A DNA stretch of 7,628 nucleotides from JBDTMC01 sp039934475 (GTDB taxonomy: Bacteria > Acidobacteriota > Terriglobia > Bryobacterales > Bryobacteraceae): NCBI GenBank assembly GCA_039934475.1, contig JBDTMC010000384.1:1-7628 (forward strand). The letters run 5' to 3'. The notes under the pieces are model-generated. The model saw only the letters and a list, made by a program, of their open reading frames with translations. It was not told where the DNA came from and did not search any database. Below, piece after piece: positions 1 through 6,254 of the stretch (position 1 is its first letter; each line of letters begins with the position of its first letter). Both the position numbers and the translations under genes were made by a program.

Positions 1-728
1 GGAAACTCCGCCGCGAAGAGGGTCGCGCACAGGAGCAGGCTGCTGGCGGCGAGGGTGCTTGAGGGCAGGAGGAAGTCAGCGGTCATCATCAGATTGAGGT
101 CAGGCCGCGCCGAGATGCCGTGAGGGTTGAACCCATCGAGCGGCGGCGACGAAGGCCATTCCCGCAGCGCCGACCAGGTACCGAAATGGTTGGCGACGAG
201 GTGCAAGCGGCCATCGAATTCGGCGACGCGTCCGGGAGCCGTGCCGTCGGCTGCGCCCATCTGTGTGATGAGGAAGCCGCCGTTCTCAAGGGGCAGGAAG
301 TCGTCTGTGATGCTGGATTCCACGGCTTTGGTGGAGAAGAGGAAGCGCGGGTTCCGGGCATTGGTCACGTCGAAGAAGAAGATCCCGTTCTGTCCTTTCA
401 ACAGACTAAGCAAGCCACCGCATCCGAGGACGGTGCGGGTTGAATTGAGATGGCAGTGATGCGGTTCGTTGCCGATGTTGCCGGGCGGCGGCAGGGGCAC
501 GGTGCGGATAACTTTGCCATAGTTGGCGGACTCTTCGTCAAAGTCGATGACTGCGAGAAAGTCCGGCGCGACGTGAGCTTGGTCCTGCGCCCAGATGTAG
601 AGAGTCCTGTCTTTTCTCCCGCGAGCGTCTTCGCCGTCTGCACTCAGTTTGAGTGCCATGCCGCACAATAAGGCGGCAGAGAGGAGAAGCGGCGTGGCTG
701 TCCTCAGAAGTCTAGTGGGTCTTCCCAT
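1..728 (-). CDS. Selenium-binding protein / methanethiol oxidase family, exported, partial (C-terminus beyond left edge)
   Basis: Translation from the ATG at 728 gives 242 residues with no stop before the window edge. Residues 1-30 look like a signal peptide: Arg-rich start (MGRPTRLLRT), hydrophobic LLLSAALLCGMAL, small residues to about 30, so export to the periplasm is likely. The mature part matches the N-terminal half of the SBP56/SELENBP1 family: DFLAVIDFD (56-64), NEPHHCHLNS (87-96), GGLLSLLKGQ (104-113), FFFDV (117-121), ITDDFLPLENGGFLITQMG (140-158), APGRVAEFD (164-172), FNPHGISARPDLNLM (200-214). Characterised members oxidise methanethiol to formaldehyde, H2S and H2O2 and bind copper; the bacterial MtoX enzymes are periplasmic. 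The family is about 460 residues, so roughly half is visible. The last ~20 residues before the edge are more hydrophobic and less family-like. A Shine-Dalgarno AAAGGA (743-738) supports the start; an internal ATG at 659 would remove most of the signal peptide. It lies 74 nt downstream of the nuclease gene on the same strand. Family is firm; substrate is inferred. Confidence 0.88.
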   Translation of the reverse strand, partial: MGRPTRLLRTATPLLLSAALLCGMALKLSADGEDARGRKDRTLYIWAQDQAHVAPDFLAVIDFDEESANYGKVIRTVPLPPPGNIGNEPHHCHLNSTRTVLGCGGLLSLLKGQNGIFFFDVTNARNPRFLFSTKAVESSITDDFLPLENGGFLITQMGAADGTAPGRVAEFDGRLHLVANHFGTWSALREWPSSPPLDGFNPHGISARPDLNLMMTADFLLPSSTLAASSLLLCATLFAAEF

Positions 729-737
729 TTCAAAATG

Positions 738-777
738 TCCTTTCCCAGGTATCGCAAGAGCATATCACGACAATCAA
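738..777 (-). promoter_or_regulatory. Candidate promoter and RBS for the selenium-binding protein gene
   Basis: On the minus strand, TTGATT (777-772) could serve as a -35 box, followed after 18 nt by a weak -10, GATACC (753-748), then a good Shine-Dalgarno AAAGGA (743-738) 9 nt before the ATG at 728. The -10 is poor and would place transcription start almost on the RBS, so only the RBS is convincing. The gene could instead be read through from the terminase genes upstream. Confidence 0.3.
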
Positions 778-802
778 GGCCGATGAACGCCGGTGGCGCT
801 TG

Positions 803-1399
803 TTAGGGGACTTTGGCCATTCCGGCTCCCCATATGGCCAGACAGAGGGCCATGACTAAGTCGTCTTTGCGGCCTTCGTAGCGGTCTTGCCGTACGCCTA
901 GCTTTATGCCGAACTCCTGCATCTCTTCCATTAACTGATCGAGGCGCACGCCGTCAGCCGCGCACAGTACTCCCTTCTGCATCGCTTGTACGGCTCCATC
1001 CACCAGGTCGGCCTTGGGGACGTGGTAACGGTCGCCTTCATAGGTGCGCTGATAGCCGCCTGTGATCAGCACCGGCAACAGCCATCCGCCGCAGAGGTCC
1101 TGCTCGCGCAGGAGATCCACTACGCACGCGCCTACGCCGGTGACGTCGACGCACAACAACGTTCTGGCGCTCTTCAGAGCGCAGCGGCGAGTGACTTCAG
1201 CGGCCCAGCGCGCCACGTCGGTATAGGGAGTTCCCAGCGCGACCCGCTCCACTTTGACTACCGCCAACCTCGCGGGCCTCGCCGGCTCCCACTGATACGT
1301 CACCGGGCTCTGCACGCGCGGCGCTTGTTCGCGCGCCAGCACCACGAGCGCCGTATAGTCCTGCTGTTGTCCTAAGTCCAATCCAAGAAAGTATTCCAT
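803..1399 (-). CDS. Terminase large subunit nuclease domain protein (RNase H fold), stand-alone
   Basis: 198 residues. The start reads FLGLDLGQQQDYTALVV (4-20), the first strand of an RNase H-like fold with Asp8. LLCVDVTGVG (81-90) carries a second acidic residue, Asp85. The C-terminal GRKDDLVMALCLAIW (176-190) carries Asp179/Asp180, matching the last catalytic aspartate in phage terminase nuclease domains. YHVPKADLVDGAVQAMQKGVL (125-145) matches the conserved linker of large terminases. In phages this domain is fused behind the ATPase and makes the cuts that start and end genome packaging. Here it is a separate gene, 5 nt after the ATPase gene's stop, in another frame, with its own RBS. All three acidic positions are kept, so it may still be an active Mg2+-dependent nuclease (inference). 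No portal, capsid or tail gene is in the window. An alternative is a Holliday-junction-resolvase-like enzyme of the same fold. Confidence 0.82.
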   Translation of the reverse strand: MEYFLGLDLGQQQDYTALVVLAREQAPRVQSPVTYQWEPARPARLAVVKVERVALGTPYTDVARWAAEVTRRCALKSARTLLCVDVTGVGACVVDLLREQDLCGGWLLPVLITGGYQRTYEGDRYHVPKADLVDGAVQAMQKGVLCAADGVRLDQLMEEMQEFGIKLGVRQDRYEGRKDDLVMALCLAIWGAGMAKVP

Positions 1400-1404
1400 G
1401 GCGC

Positions 1405-2208
1405 TTACTCCAGCGGGAGAAAGTCCTTAGTAACTCGTGTCAAGATCAGGGAAACGTCGAAGACGCTTCCGGCCGCATCGAGAAACTCGCATTCATACTC
1501 CTGGCGGTATCGCCGTTCGCCGCGCGTTTCGCGCTCTTCGTTGAGGAAGTCCTTGGGAATGCGAGGGCAGTCCTTGGCGCGAACGGTAAAGCGGGTCCAG
1601 CGCTTTGATTCCGCCGACCACGCCTTCCAGAAGAACCCCCGTTTGCCATTTGGCGTACTAAGCAGCCAGAGGGCTCCATCGGTGGTGGCGAGGAACGGCC
1701 GTACGGCGTCGTACACCGAATCCGGCACATGCCCGGCCTCGTCCACCAGCATCAGGGTGACGCCGCCAAAGCAGCGGTTGGTATCTTCCGTGGCGGGCAG
1801 GGCGATCATGCGCGCGCCAGTGGGCAGCAGCACTGAATGCCGGACGTGCCCATCGCCTTTTACTTTGGTCCCCATCTGCCGGAGGAACCCTTTTACTTTT
1901 CGCACCAATTCAGCCGACTGCTTTTCGCTGGGACTTATGACGACGACGAACGCCTTCGGCTCCACCAGTAAATGATGCAGAGCGAGGATAGCGGCGACGG
2001 TACTCTTACCCCACTGCCGGGTACAACAGAGGAGCCCCCGTTTGGCCTTCGCGCGGAGCACCTCACTCTGCTTTTCGTCGGGATCGAAGCGAAGAATTTC
2101 ACGTGCAAACGTGACGATATCGCTAAGTGTCATCGGCTTGGCAGGTGTCGCCCTCTTTGAGGGACGAGGCCAGCGCTTCATTTGCGATTTTTTGGAAACA
2201 TCGATCAT
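1405..2208 (-). CDS. Terminase large subunit ATPase domain protein, stand-alone
   Basis: 267 residues from the ATG at 2208. Walker A-like motif TRQWGKST (63-70) preceded by GLLCC. Walker B with catalytic Glu, LMLVDEAG (152-159). Coupling motif LLSTPNGKRGFF (182-193). The C-terminal RYRQEYECEFLDAAGSVFD (233-251) is the usual end of a large-terminase ATPase domain. Such ATPases drive DNA into phage proheads. The protein stops soon after the ATPase domain (FLPLE); the nuclease domain is the next gene. An in-frame start at 2382 exists but would overlap the divergent DinB gene and add 58 residues with no family likeness, so 2208 is preferred; AGGCGG lies just upstream of it. Met10 (2181) is a weaker alternative. 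The ATPase looks intact, which argues against simple decay. A role outside phage packaging is possible but not shown. Confidence 0.85.
   Translation of the reverse strand: MIDVSKKSQMKRWPRPSKRATPAKPMTLSDIVTFAREILRFDPDEKQSEVLRAKAKRGLLCCTRQWGKSTVAAILALHHLLVEPKAFVVVISPSEKQSAELVRKVKGFLRQMGTKVKGDGHVRHSVLLPTGARMIALPATEDTNRCFGGVTLMLVDEAGHVPDSVYDAVRPFLATTDGALWLLSTPNGKRGFFWKAWSAESKRWTRFTVRAKDCPRIPKDFLNEERETRGERRYRQEYECEFLDAAGSVFDVSLILTRVTKDFLPLE
1408..1411 (-). promoter_or_regulatory. Shine-Dalgarno of the nuclease gene, inside the ATPase gene's 3' end
   Basis: On the minus strand the junction reads CTGGAGTAAGCGCCATG. GGAG ends just before the TAA stop of the ATPase gene and lies 8 nt before the ATG of the nuclease gene. 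This is a normal translational-coupling arrangement. It supports two genuine genes rather than one gene broken by a sequencing error. Confidence 0.6.
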
Positions 2209-2350
2209 AACCGCCTGTACCGTAGCAGGCCGGTGGGCGAATTCCGAACGGGACTTTAGGTAAGTTTCTGAAAACAGGTTAGAAATAAGTATAAGAGATC
2301 GGTGACTCTGAATTAGAAGCGGTACGAGAATATGTGCCTGTGAGAGCGGC

Positions 2351-2367
2351 CTCGATGTACAATCGAG
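2351..2367 (+). promoter_or_regulatory. Inverted repeat with -10-like box at the DinB gene start
   Basis: CTCGAT (2351-2356) and ATCGAG (2362-2367) form a perfect 6-nt inverted repeat around GTACA, ending 4 nt before the ATG at 2372. Inside it TACAAT (2358-2363) matches a -10 box at 5 of 6 positions; no good -35 is seen at the right distance. If used, transcription would start almost at the ATG, giving a leaderless message, and the repeat could act as an operator. No Shine-Dalgarno is seen before this ATG. A chance hairpin is possible. Confidence 0.3.
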
Positions 2368-2371
2368 ACCG

Positions 2372-2851
2372 ATGAGCGACACGAATCCGATGCTTCGATC
2401 CGCGCTGAAGAGCCAGTATCACGCGTCCCTGGCGATGCTCCGCGAAGCGATCGAGCGTTGTCCGCCCGAGGAGTGGTTGAGCACCGGCCACAAGAATGCG
2501 TTCTGGCAGGTGTCGTATCACACGCTTTTCTTTGCACACCTGTATCTTCAGCACGACGAAGCTGCGTTTACGCTGTGGGCAGACCATCGCGGCGAAGGCG
2601 ACGGCACCAAGGGCGAGCCGTACACGCAAGCGCAGGCGCTGAAGTACTGGGAGTTCTGCGATCGGATGGTGGATGGCGCCGTGGATGCGTTGGATTTCGA
2701 CCGCACCGAGAGTGGCTTCAGCTGGTATCGCATGACTAAGCTGGAACACCAGTTCGTTAGTATCCGCCACATCCAACATCATGGCGCGCAACTGATCGAC
2801 CGTGTCCGCGCGACGGCCGACGTCGGTATTCGCTGGGTGGGCGCACACTAG
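2372..2851 (+). CDS. DinB-like four-helix-bundle protein (DinB/YfiT superfamily)
   Basis: 159 residues, a usual length for this superfamily. The pattern fits a four-helix bundle: helix 1 LRSALKSQYHASLAMLREAI, helix 2 FWQVSYHTLFFAHLYL with His50, then helices around 86-105 and 122-147. RHIQHHGAQLIDRV (132-145) holds an HxxxH pair (His133, His137), which with His50 would complete the usual three-histidine metal site. Members include DNA-damage-induced proteins of unknown activity and thiol-dependent transferases that use bacillithiol or mycothiol; nothing here selects among them. The gene stands alone on the plus strand, divergent from the terminase pair (163 nt apart) and convergent with the NALKHG gene (62 nt apart). 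There is no visible RBS; Met7 (2390) is an alternative start. Fold call is good; function unknown. Confidence 0.75.
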   Translation: MSDTNPMLRSALKSQYHASLAMLREAIERCPPEEWLSTGHKNAFWQVSYHTLFFAHLYLQHDEAAFTLWADHRGEGDGTKGEPYTQAQALKYWEFCDRMVDGAVDALDFDRTESGFSWYRMTKLEHQFVSIRHIQHHGAQLIDRVRATADVGIRWVGAH

Positions 2852-2913
2852 TGGAGTGTGCTGGTGAGCCAAGTAATTGATTGTCCTACTTTCGGGCCCT
2901 TAGATGGGTTAGT

Positions 2914-3717
2914 TTACTGGTTATAAGTTCCCTCGCCCGCCGCTGCGGTCATGACTTTCTCACTCTGTCCGCCGGCGGGCTTGCGGAGAACGTAGGCGGG
3001 GTAGGGGACGCGGGCGGCGAGCGGCTTGGCTTTCAATTTTCGTAGTCCGCAGGCGGATGAATCCACTGGGGTTGAGTCAGTCTCAGGTTCGTTTGTTCTT
3101 GCCGTTGTTTCGGGCTCGGTTGGCGGCTGAGGGAAGGGGACGATTTGAGGGCCTTGACTGTGGGGACCCTGCTCATCGGGATCTTCTTGGCCGGGGTCGA
3201 CAGCGGGTTCGTCGAGTTGGGGCAGTAACTGTTCGATGGTTTCGAGTTCCTGGAGGACTTGCTTGATGTGGCGGTGGATGCGGGACTCGTAGATGGCGAA
3301 GTTTTTGATGTCGCCTGTGGGGCCGAGTTCGAAGGCGAGGGCCACGGTGGCGCGGAGGTCGTAGTTAGGATTGTCCCAGGCTTCATCGACTTCGTCTTCC
3401 TGGAGGCGCATGCGGAGGGCGTGGGCGTCGCGGGAGAGGTGGCGGGCGCGTTCGAGGCGCCAGAGGTCCTGGGCGAGGCCGCGGAGGAGGGCGAGTTCGA
3501 GTTCGCCGGCGTTGGGGCGGCGGCGGATGATGTCTTCGAGGAGGTCGTCAAAGCGGCCCATGGATTCGCCGGGGAGGATGCTGTGTTCGGCGGCGAGACC
3601 GTGCTTGAGGGCGTTGATGGAACTTACTTTTTTGCCTTTTTCGGTAATAGGGCCGCGCGAGGTGGACCCGTTTCTGCGGGAGGATTTTCGCTGCGCCGGG
3701 GTCATTGTCTTTGCCAT
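2914..3717 (-). CDS. Hypothetical protein with N-terminal GPITEKGK...NALKHGL motif
   Basis: 267 residues from the ATG at 3717, with AAGGA (3734-3730) 12 nt upstream. The N-terminus RRNGSTSRGPITEKGKK (14-30) followed by SINALKHGLAAE (33-44) is a signature I associate with a large uncharacterised family common in Acidobacteriota and Planctomycetes. Residues 71-165 are predicted mostly helical, with heptad-like stretches (LALLRGLAQDLWRLERARHL; IHRHIKQVLQELETIEQLL). Residues 168-222 are low-complexity, rich in Pro, Glu, Asp and Thr. The tail (224-251) is basic. The NALKHG segment resembles the N-A-x-K-H-G stretch found in some phage terminase small-subunit-like proteins. With terminase ATPase and nuclease genes about 700 nt away on the same strand, a small-terminase or DNA-adaptor role is a tempting guess, not shown. 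The frame is open upstream to 3972, but that extension overlaps the hicA remnant and looks non-coding. Confidence 0.7.
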   Translation of the reverse strand: MAKTMTPAQRKSSRRNGSTSRGPITEKGKKVSSINALKHGLAAEHSILPGESMGRFDDLLEDIIRRRPNAGELELALLRGLAQDLWRLERARHLSRDAHALRMRLQEDEVDEAWDNPNYDLRATVALAFELGPTGDIKNFAIYESRIHRHIKQVLQELETIEQLLPQLDEPAVDPGQEDPDEQGPHSQGPQIVPFPQPPTEPETTARTNEPETDSTPVDSSACGLRKLKAKPLAARVPYPAYVLRKPAGGQSEKVMTAAAGEGTYNQ

Positions 3718-3864
3718 GTATTCTTGCGTTCCTTTCTGTTTGGGCCGCGGGGTAGAGGGCGGCCAATTCCGTGGGGAGCGTAGCATGACGAGGGCGGAAA
3801 ACGGTTCGAGCGGGGTGCGCGGATGAGAACTAAGGGCTGTGGTTTCTTGCGGGTGGGAATATTT

Positions 3865-4036
3865 TGATTCGCGGTGACTTTCATCTTGGCACCGCGCAAG
3901 TACCGTCCACTTACTCTGCTGGGTCAGCGTATCGAGGGAACACCGAGTTGGAGAAGATCGAATGCCGACCACCTTCCCGCGAAAGGGCGCATCCTTGCCG
4001 GCGCAGGTGGTCTAGCAATTCGTGCAGCTTCCCTTC
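3865..4036 (-). pseudogene. hicA: Decayed hicA toxin (HicA/YcfA mRNA interferase family)
   Basis: Just after the end of hicB and overlapping it in another frame, the minus strand reads GKLHELLDHLRRQGCALSRE, then GGRHSIFSN. This is the HicA core, a small dsRBD-like fold with the catalytic His in G-G-x-H, of the kind found in HicA toxins that cleave mRNA. The frame hits TAA at 3913-3911. The next family motif, AVPR (3895-3884), appears in the same frame but too far on and is followed by TGA. The continuation HRE (3876-3868) is in another frame 7 nt later. No ATG or GTG start precedes the core in its frame. With no usable start, an internal stop, apparent extra sequence and a shift, active toxin is unlikely. 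A truncated 41-residue product from an unusual start cannot be excluded. Confidence 0.65.
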
Positions 4037-4299
4037 GGGGCGGACCCGGCGTGGACCGATAGCGGCACCAGTTCTACTAAGTCAGCCGCCAGGTTGTGTG
4101 CGTCCTCCGACGGGACAGGCAGCGGTTTCCCCTCCTCGAGCAGCGCCTGAGCGAGGTCTTTGAGGGCACTGGCAATCATCAGGCGCGCGTCCGGCAGGTC
4201 GAAGCCTTGCGTAACTGCACCGGGGAGATCGAGCGCCTCGGCCACCACCATTTCGCCCGGTGCCTGCGGAAGGTAGAAGGCGACGTGATAGCGGAGCAT
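4012..4299 (-). CDS. hicB: HicB-like antitoxin of a decayed hicBA pair
   Basis: 95 residues from the ATG at 4299; a GTG two codons earlier (4305) is an alternative. MLRYHVAFYLP, then MVVAEALDLPGAVTQGFDLPDARLMIA and LLEEGKPLPVP, match short HicB proteins, which have a partial RNase H fold that binds and blocks HicA. No separate DNA-binding domain is present. Family members usually end near LVELVPLSV (74-82 here). The extra tail HAGSAPKGSCTNC (83-95) is read across what should be the start of hicA, so a small change at the junction probably removed both the hicB stop and the hicA start. The order, antitoxin first with toxin overlapping, is normal for this subgroup. No clear RBS is seen. The antitoxin could persist as an anti-addiction relic, or simply be on the way to loss. 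Confidence 0.75.
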   Translation of the reverse strand: MLRYHVAFYLPQAPGEMVVAEALDLPGAVTQGFDLPDARLMIASALKDLAQALLEEGKPLPVPSEDAHNLAADLVELVPLSVHAGSAPKGSCTNC

Positions 4300-5011
4300 A
4301 GCCACATGGTAATACGGTGCTCGCCGTCATTTGGGTGCTGGTTCAGAAACGAGAAGTGCCCCAGCCACGCTGCGATCCATTTGCACGGCAAATCCGGCAC
4401 CTTCGGTAGTCTGCACCAAACCTCGGCCTGAGACGCCTCCCTGCGTAGCATCCCCCGTTGTCCGGGGAAACCGGGCTCGCTCGATGTTGCATCTCTCCTG
4501 AGTATCGGCGATAATCCATACGTAGTTACTATGCGCCGATAACGCGCTTAGTATCCTCAGACTCGATAGACGAGCGGAGGAACTTATGTCCCCTATTGCA
4601 CACCTCTCAATCCCGTCGAGCTTGCTCGCTGCCGCGTAACTGAAGCGGCCGGCTGGGCTGGCTCCCATCACTCTTCACAACCAAGTTGACGGCAGCACGC
4701 GCTGGTGCGCGCGCAGCCAGAGGTATGTTTGCGCTCTAGCAGGGCCGTGGTGCAACGCCGGTGTGCCGGAAAAATTGGTACAGGCACGAATTTCCTCTTT
4801 TGGGAACTTCTGTATTTACAGTAGCTTACAGGGGTCGGAAAATCATGCCAGCCCCATTTTTCGAGCCTGACCACTTGCGCCACGGACTGCTAGTCTAGGG
4901 GAGCTTTGTTTTGAAACAGCATCATCGTCGTAGTTGTTGGGACTACAAGCATCTTACCGGGAACCACCTCGTGGCACTTACAAGGTGCCTCATATACTCG
5001 TCTGTTTTCCC
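4300..5011. other. Intergenic stretch without a recognisable gene
   Basis: Read in all six frames, I see no family motif, tRNA or transposase. The longest frames here (minus 4327-4671 and 4668-4883) show no domain. From about 4770 the DNA looks more AT-rich than its flanks. It holds short repeats: TATCGGCG/CGCCGATA (4503-4510 and 4534-4541), a CTGTA-TT-TACAG palindrome (4810-4821), TACAG copies at 4779, 4817 and 4827, and a GGCAC/GTGCC hairpin (4973-4989). It separates the accessory genes from the aromatic operon and may be a decayed element boundary (inference). Confidence 0.6.
4503..4541. repeat. Short inverted repeat TATCGGCG / CGCCGATA
   Basis: A perfect 8-nt inverted repeat with a 23-nt spacer, extended outside by CTGAG (4498-4502) and CTCAG (4556-4560) with unequal gaps. 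The long loop and the lack of a T-run argue against a terminator. Regulator site, recombinase site or chance are all possible. Confidence 0.35.
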
Positions 5012-5041
5012 TTGACAAGCCCCTATCTTTGTCGATCTACT
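5012..5041 (+). promoter_or_regulatory. Candidate sigma-70 promoter of the pcaF-pobA operon
   Basis: A perfect -35 box TTGACA (5012-5017) is followed after 18 nt by a fair -10, TCTACT (5036-5041), 4 of 6. Transcription would start near 5048, just before the ATG at 5061, with GGAG (5047-5050) as Shine-Dalgarno 10 nt upstream of the start; such a short leader would cut into the RBS, so the exact -10 is uncertain. A GGCAC/GTGCC hairpin (4973-4989) just upstream could be a regulator site. No regulator gene (PcaR, PcaQ or PobR type) is in the window. Confidence 0.4.
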
Positions 5042-5060
5042 AGGGCGGAGCGCTACAGGC

Positions 5061-6254
5061 ATGGATCACGCCTACATTTGCGACGCTTTGCGGACTCCCT
5101 TTGGACGCTATGGGGGTTCTCTCGCTACCATTCGGCCGGATGACTTGGCGGCGGTTTCGCTGCGGGCGCTGCTGGCTCGGAATCCGGGACTTGATCCTTC
5201 GGCTGTCGGGGATGTCATCTTTGGGTGCGCGAATCAGGCTGGGGAAGATAACCGGAATGTCGCTCGGATGGCTCTGCTGCTGGCGGGCCTGCCTATGGAG
5301 GTTCCGGGCACCACGGTTAATCGGCTCTGCGGGTCGAGCCTCGATGCCGTGGGTATCGCCGCTCGAGGCATCCGGACGGGGGAACTGACGCTTGCTATCG
5401 CGGGGGGCGTCGAGAGTATGTCGCGGGCGCCGCTGGTGCTTTCTAAACCCGATGGGGCTTGGGCTCGGTCGCAGAAGATGGAAGACAGCACGCTGGGGTG
5501 GCGCTTTGTCAATCCTCTGATGCGGGAAGGGTTCGGCGTCGATTCGATGGCGGAAACGGCGGAGAATGTCGCTGCGGAGCGGGGGATCTCTCGCCTGGAT
5601 CAGGATGCGTTCGCTTGGCGTAGCCAGCAGCGGGCGGCCGCGGCGATTCGCGCCGGACTCCTTACTGAAGAGATTGCGGCGGTGGTGATTCCGGGGAAAG
5701 CATCGGTCGATCGCGACGAGCATCCGCGGCCGGATACTACGCTGGAAGGGCTGGCGGCGCTGAAACCGATCGTCAGGCCTGATGGTACCGTCACGGCCGG
5801 GAATGCTTCCGGCATTAACGACGGCGCGGGGGCGGTTCTGCTTGCCTCCGAAGAGGCTGCCTCGCGGTATGGGCTTACGCCCCTGGTGCGGGTGGTGGGT
5901 AGCGCTGTCGCGGGGGTTGCTCCTCGCGTGATGGGATTGGGTCCGGTGCCGGCGATCGAGAAACTGCTGGCACGCACCGGGCTGCAGCTCGCGCAGATGG
6001 ATGTCATCGAACTCAATGAGGCGTTTGCAGCACAAGCGGTGGCCGTGCTCCGAGCACTGGGATTGCCGGAGGATGCCGCGCATGTCAATCCGAATGGCGG
6101 CGCTATCGCGCTGGGACATCCTTTAGGAGCGAGCGGGGCGCGGTTGGTCGCCACCATTGTGCGGCAACTGCATCGCTGCGGGGGACGGTATGGGTTGTGC
6201 GCTATGTGTATCGGAGTGGGGCAGGGGATTGCTTTGATTGTGGAACGCGTCTGA
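5061..6254 (+). CDS. pcaF: Beta-ketoadipyl-CoA thiolase (thiolase family)
   Basis: 397 residues, close to the ~400 of PcaF. It would cleave beta-ketoadipyl-CoA with CoA to acetyl-CoA and succinyl-CoA, the last step of the protocatechuate branch, in the cytoplasm. Near-signature blocks: ICDALRTPFGRYGGSLA (6-22), FGCANQAGEDNRNVARMALL (54-73), GGVESMSRAP (around 115-124), GWRFVNPLM, GVDSMAETAENVA, TVTAGNASGINDGA, ELNEAFAAQ, VNPNGGAIALGHPLGASGAR. Catalytic residues are present: acyl-carrying Cys90 (RLCGSS), His353 (GHPLG) and Cys383 (CIGVGQG). The nucleophile loop reads CGSS rather than the common CASG of PcaF. GGAG (5047-5050) supports the start. The stop TGA is followed directly by the ATG of pobA, so the two are co-translated. 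PaaJ or another 3-oxoacyl-CoA thiolase is the alternative; the pobA neighbour and GEDNRNVARM favour PcaF. Confidence 0.92.
   Translation: MDHAYICDALRTPFGRYGGSLATIRPDDLAAVSLRALLARNPGLDPSAVGDVIFGCANQAGEDNRNVARMALLLAGLPMEVPGTTVNRLCGSSLDAVGIAARGIRTGELTLAIAGGVESMSRAPLVLSKPDGAWARSQKMEDSTLGWRFVNPLMREGFGVDSMAETAENVAAERGISRLDQDAFAWRSQQRAAAAIRAGLLTEEIAAVVIPGKASVDRDEHPRPDTTLEGLAALKPIVRPDGTVTAGNASGINDGAGAVLLASEEAASRYGLTPLVRVVGSAVAGVAPRVMGLGPVPAIEKLLARTGLQLAQMDVIELNEAFAAQAVAVLRALGLPEDAAHVNPNGGAIALGHPLGASGARLVATIVRQLHRCGGRYGLCAMCIGVGQGIALIVERV

Noticed and set aside
120..671. Plus-strand frames at 120-443, 127-459 and 450-671
   Set aside because: They are antisense to the selenium-binding protein gene, whose conserved motifs fix the coding strand.
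1397..1413. Terminase split read as a simple frameshift pseudogene
   Set aside because: Both halves keep all catalytic motifs, and the break falls at the domain border with a stop, RBS and ATG. It remains possible but is the weaker reading.
2209..2382. Longer start (2382) for the terminase ATPase gene
   Set aside because: The added 58 residues show no family likeness and the start would lie inside the divergent DinB gene. The ATG at 2208 fits better.
2852..2913. Terminator between the convergent DinB and NALKHG genes
   Set aside because: Only a GGGCCC palindrome is seen; no stable stem followed by a T-run on either strand.
3259..3783. 174-codon plus-strand frame opposite the NALKHG gene
   Set aside because: Made almost only of Gly, Ala, Val, Glu and Phe, as expected from the antisense of a codon-biased gene. 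The opposite strand carries a recognisable family signature and an RBS.
3718..3972. Longer start (3972) for the NALKHG gene
   Set aside because: The extension overlaps the hicA remnant in another frame and has no motif. The ATG at 3717 has an AAGGA upstream and sits directly before the family signature.
4327..4883. Minus-strand frames at 4327-4671 and 4668-4883 as small genes
   Set aside because: No recognisable domain, no RBS and composition typical of chance frames. They are described as non-coding instead.
5040..6119. 359-codon minus-strand open frame across pcaF
   Set aside because: It is antisense to an excellent thiolase gene. Its translation is rich in Arg, Pro and His with no domain, typical of a shadow frame in GC-rich DNA.
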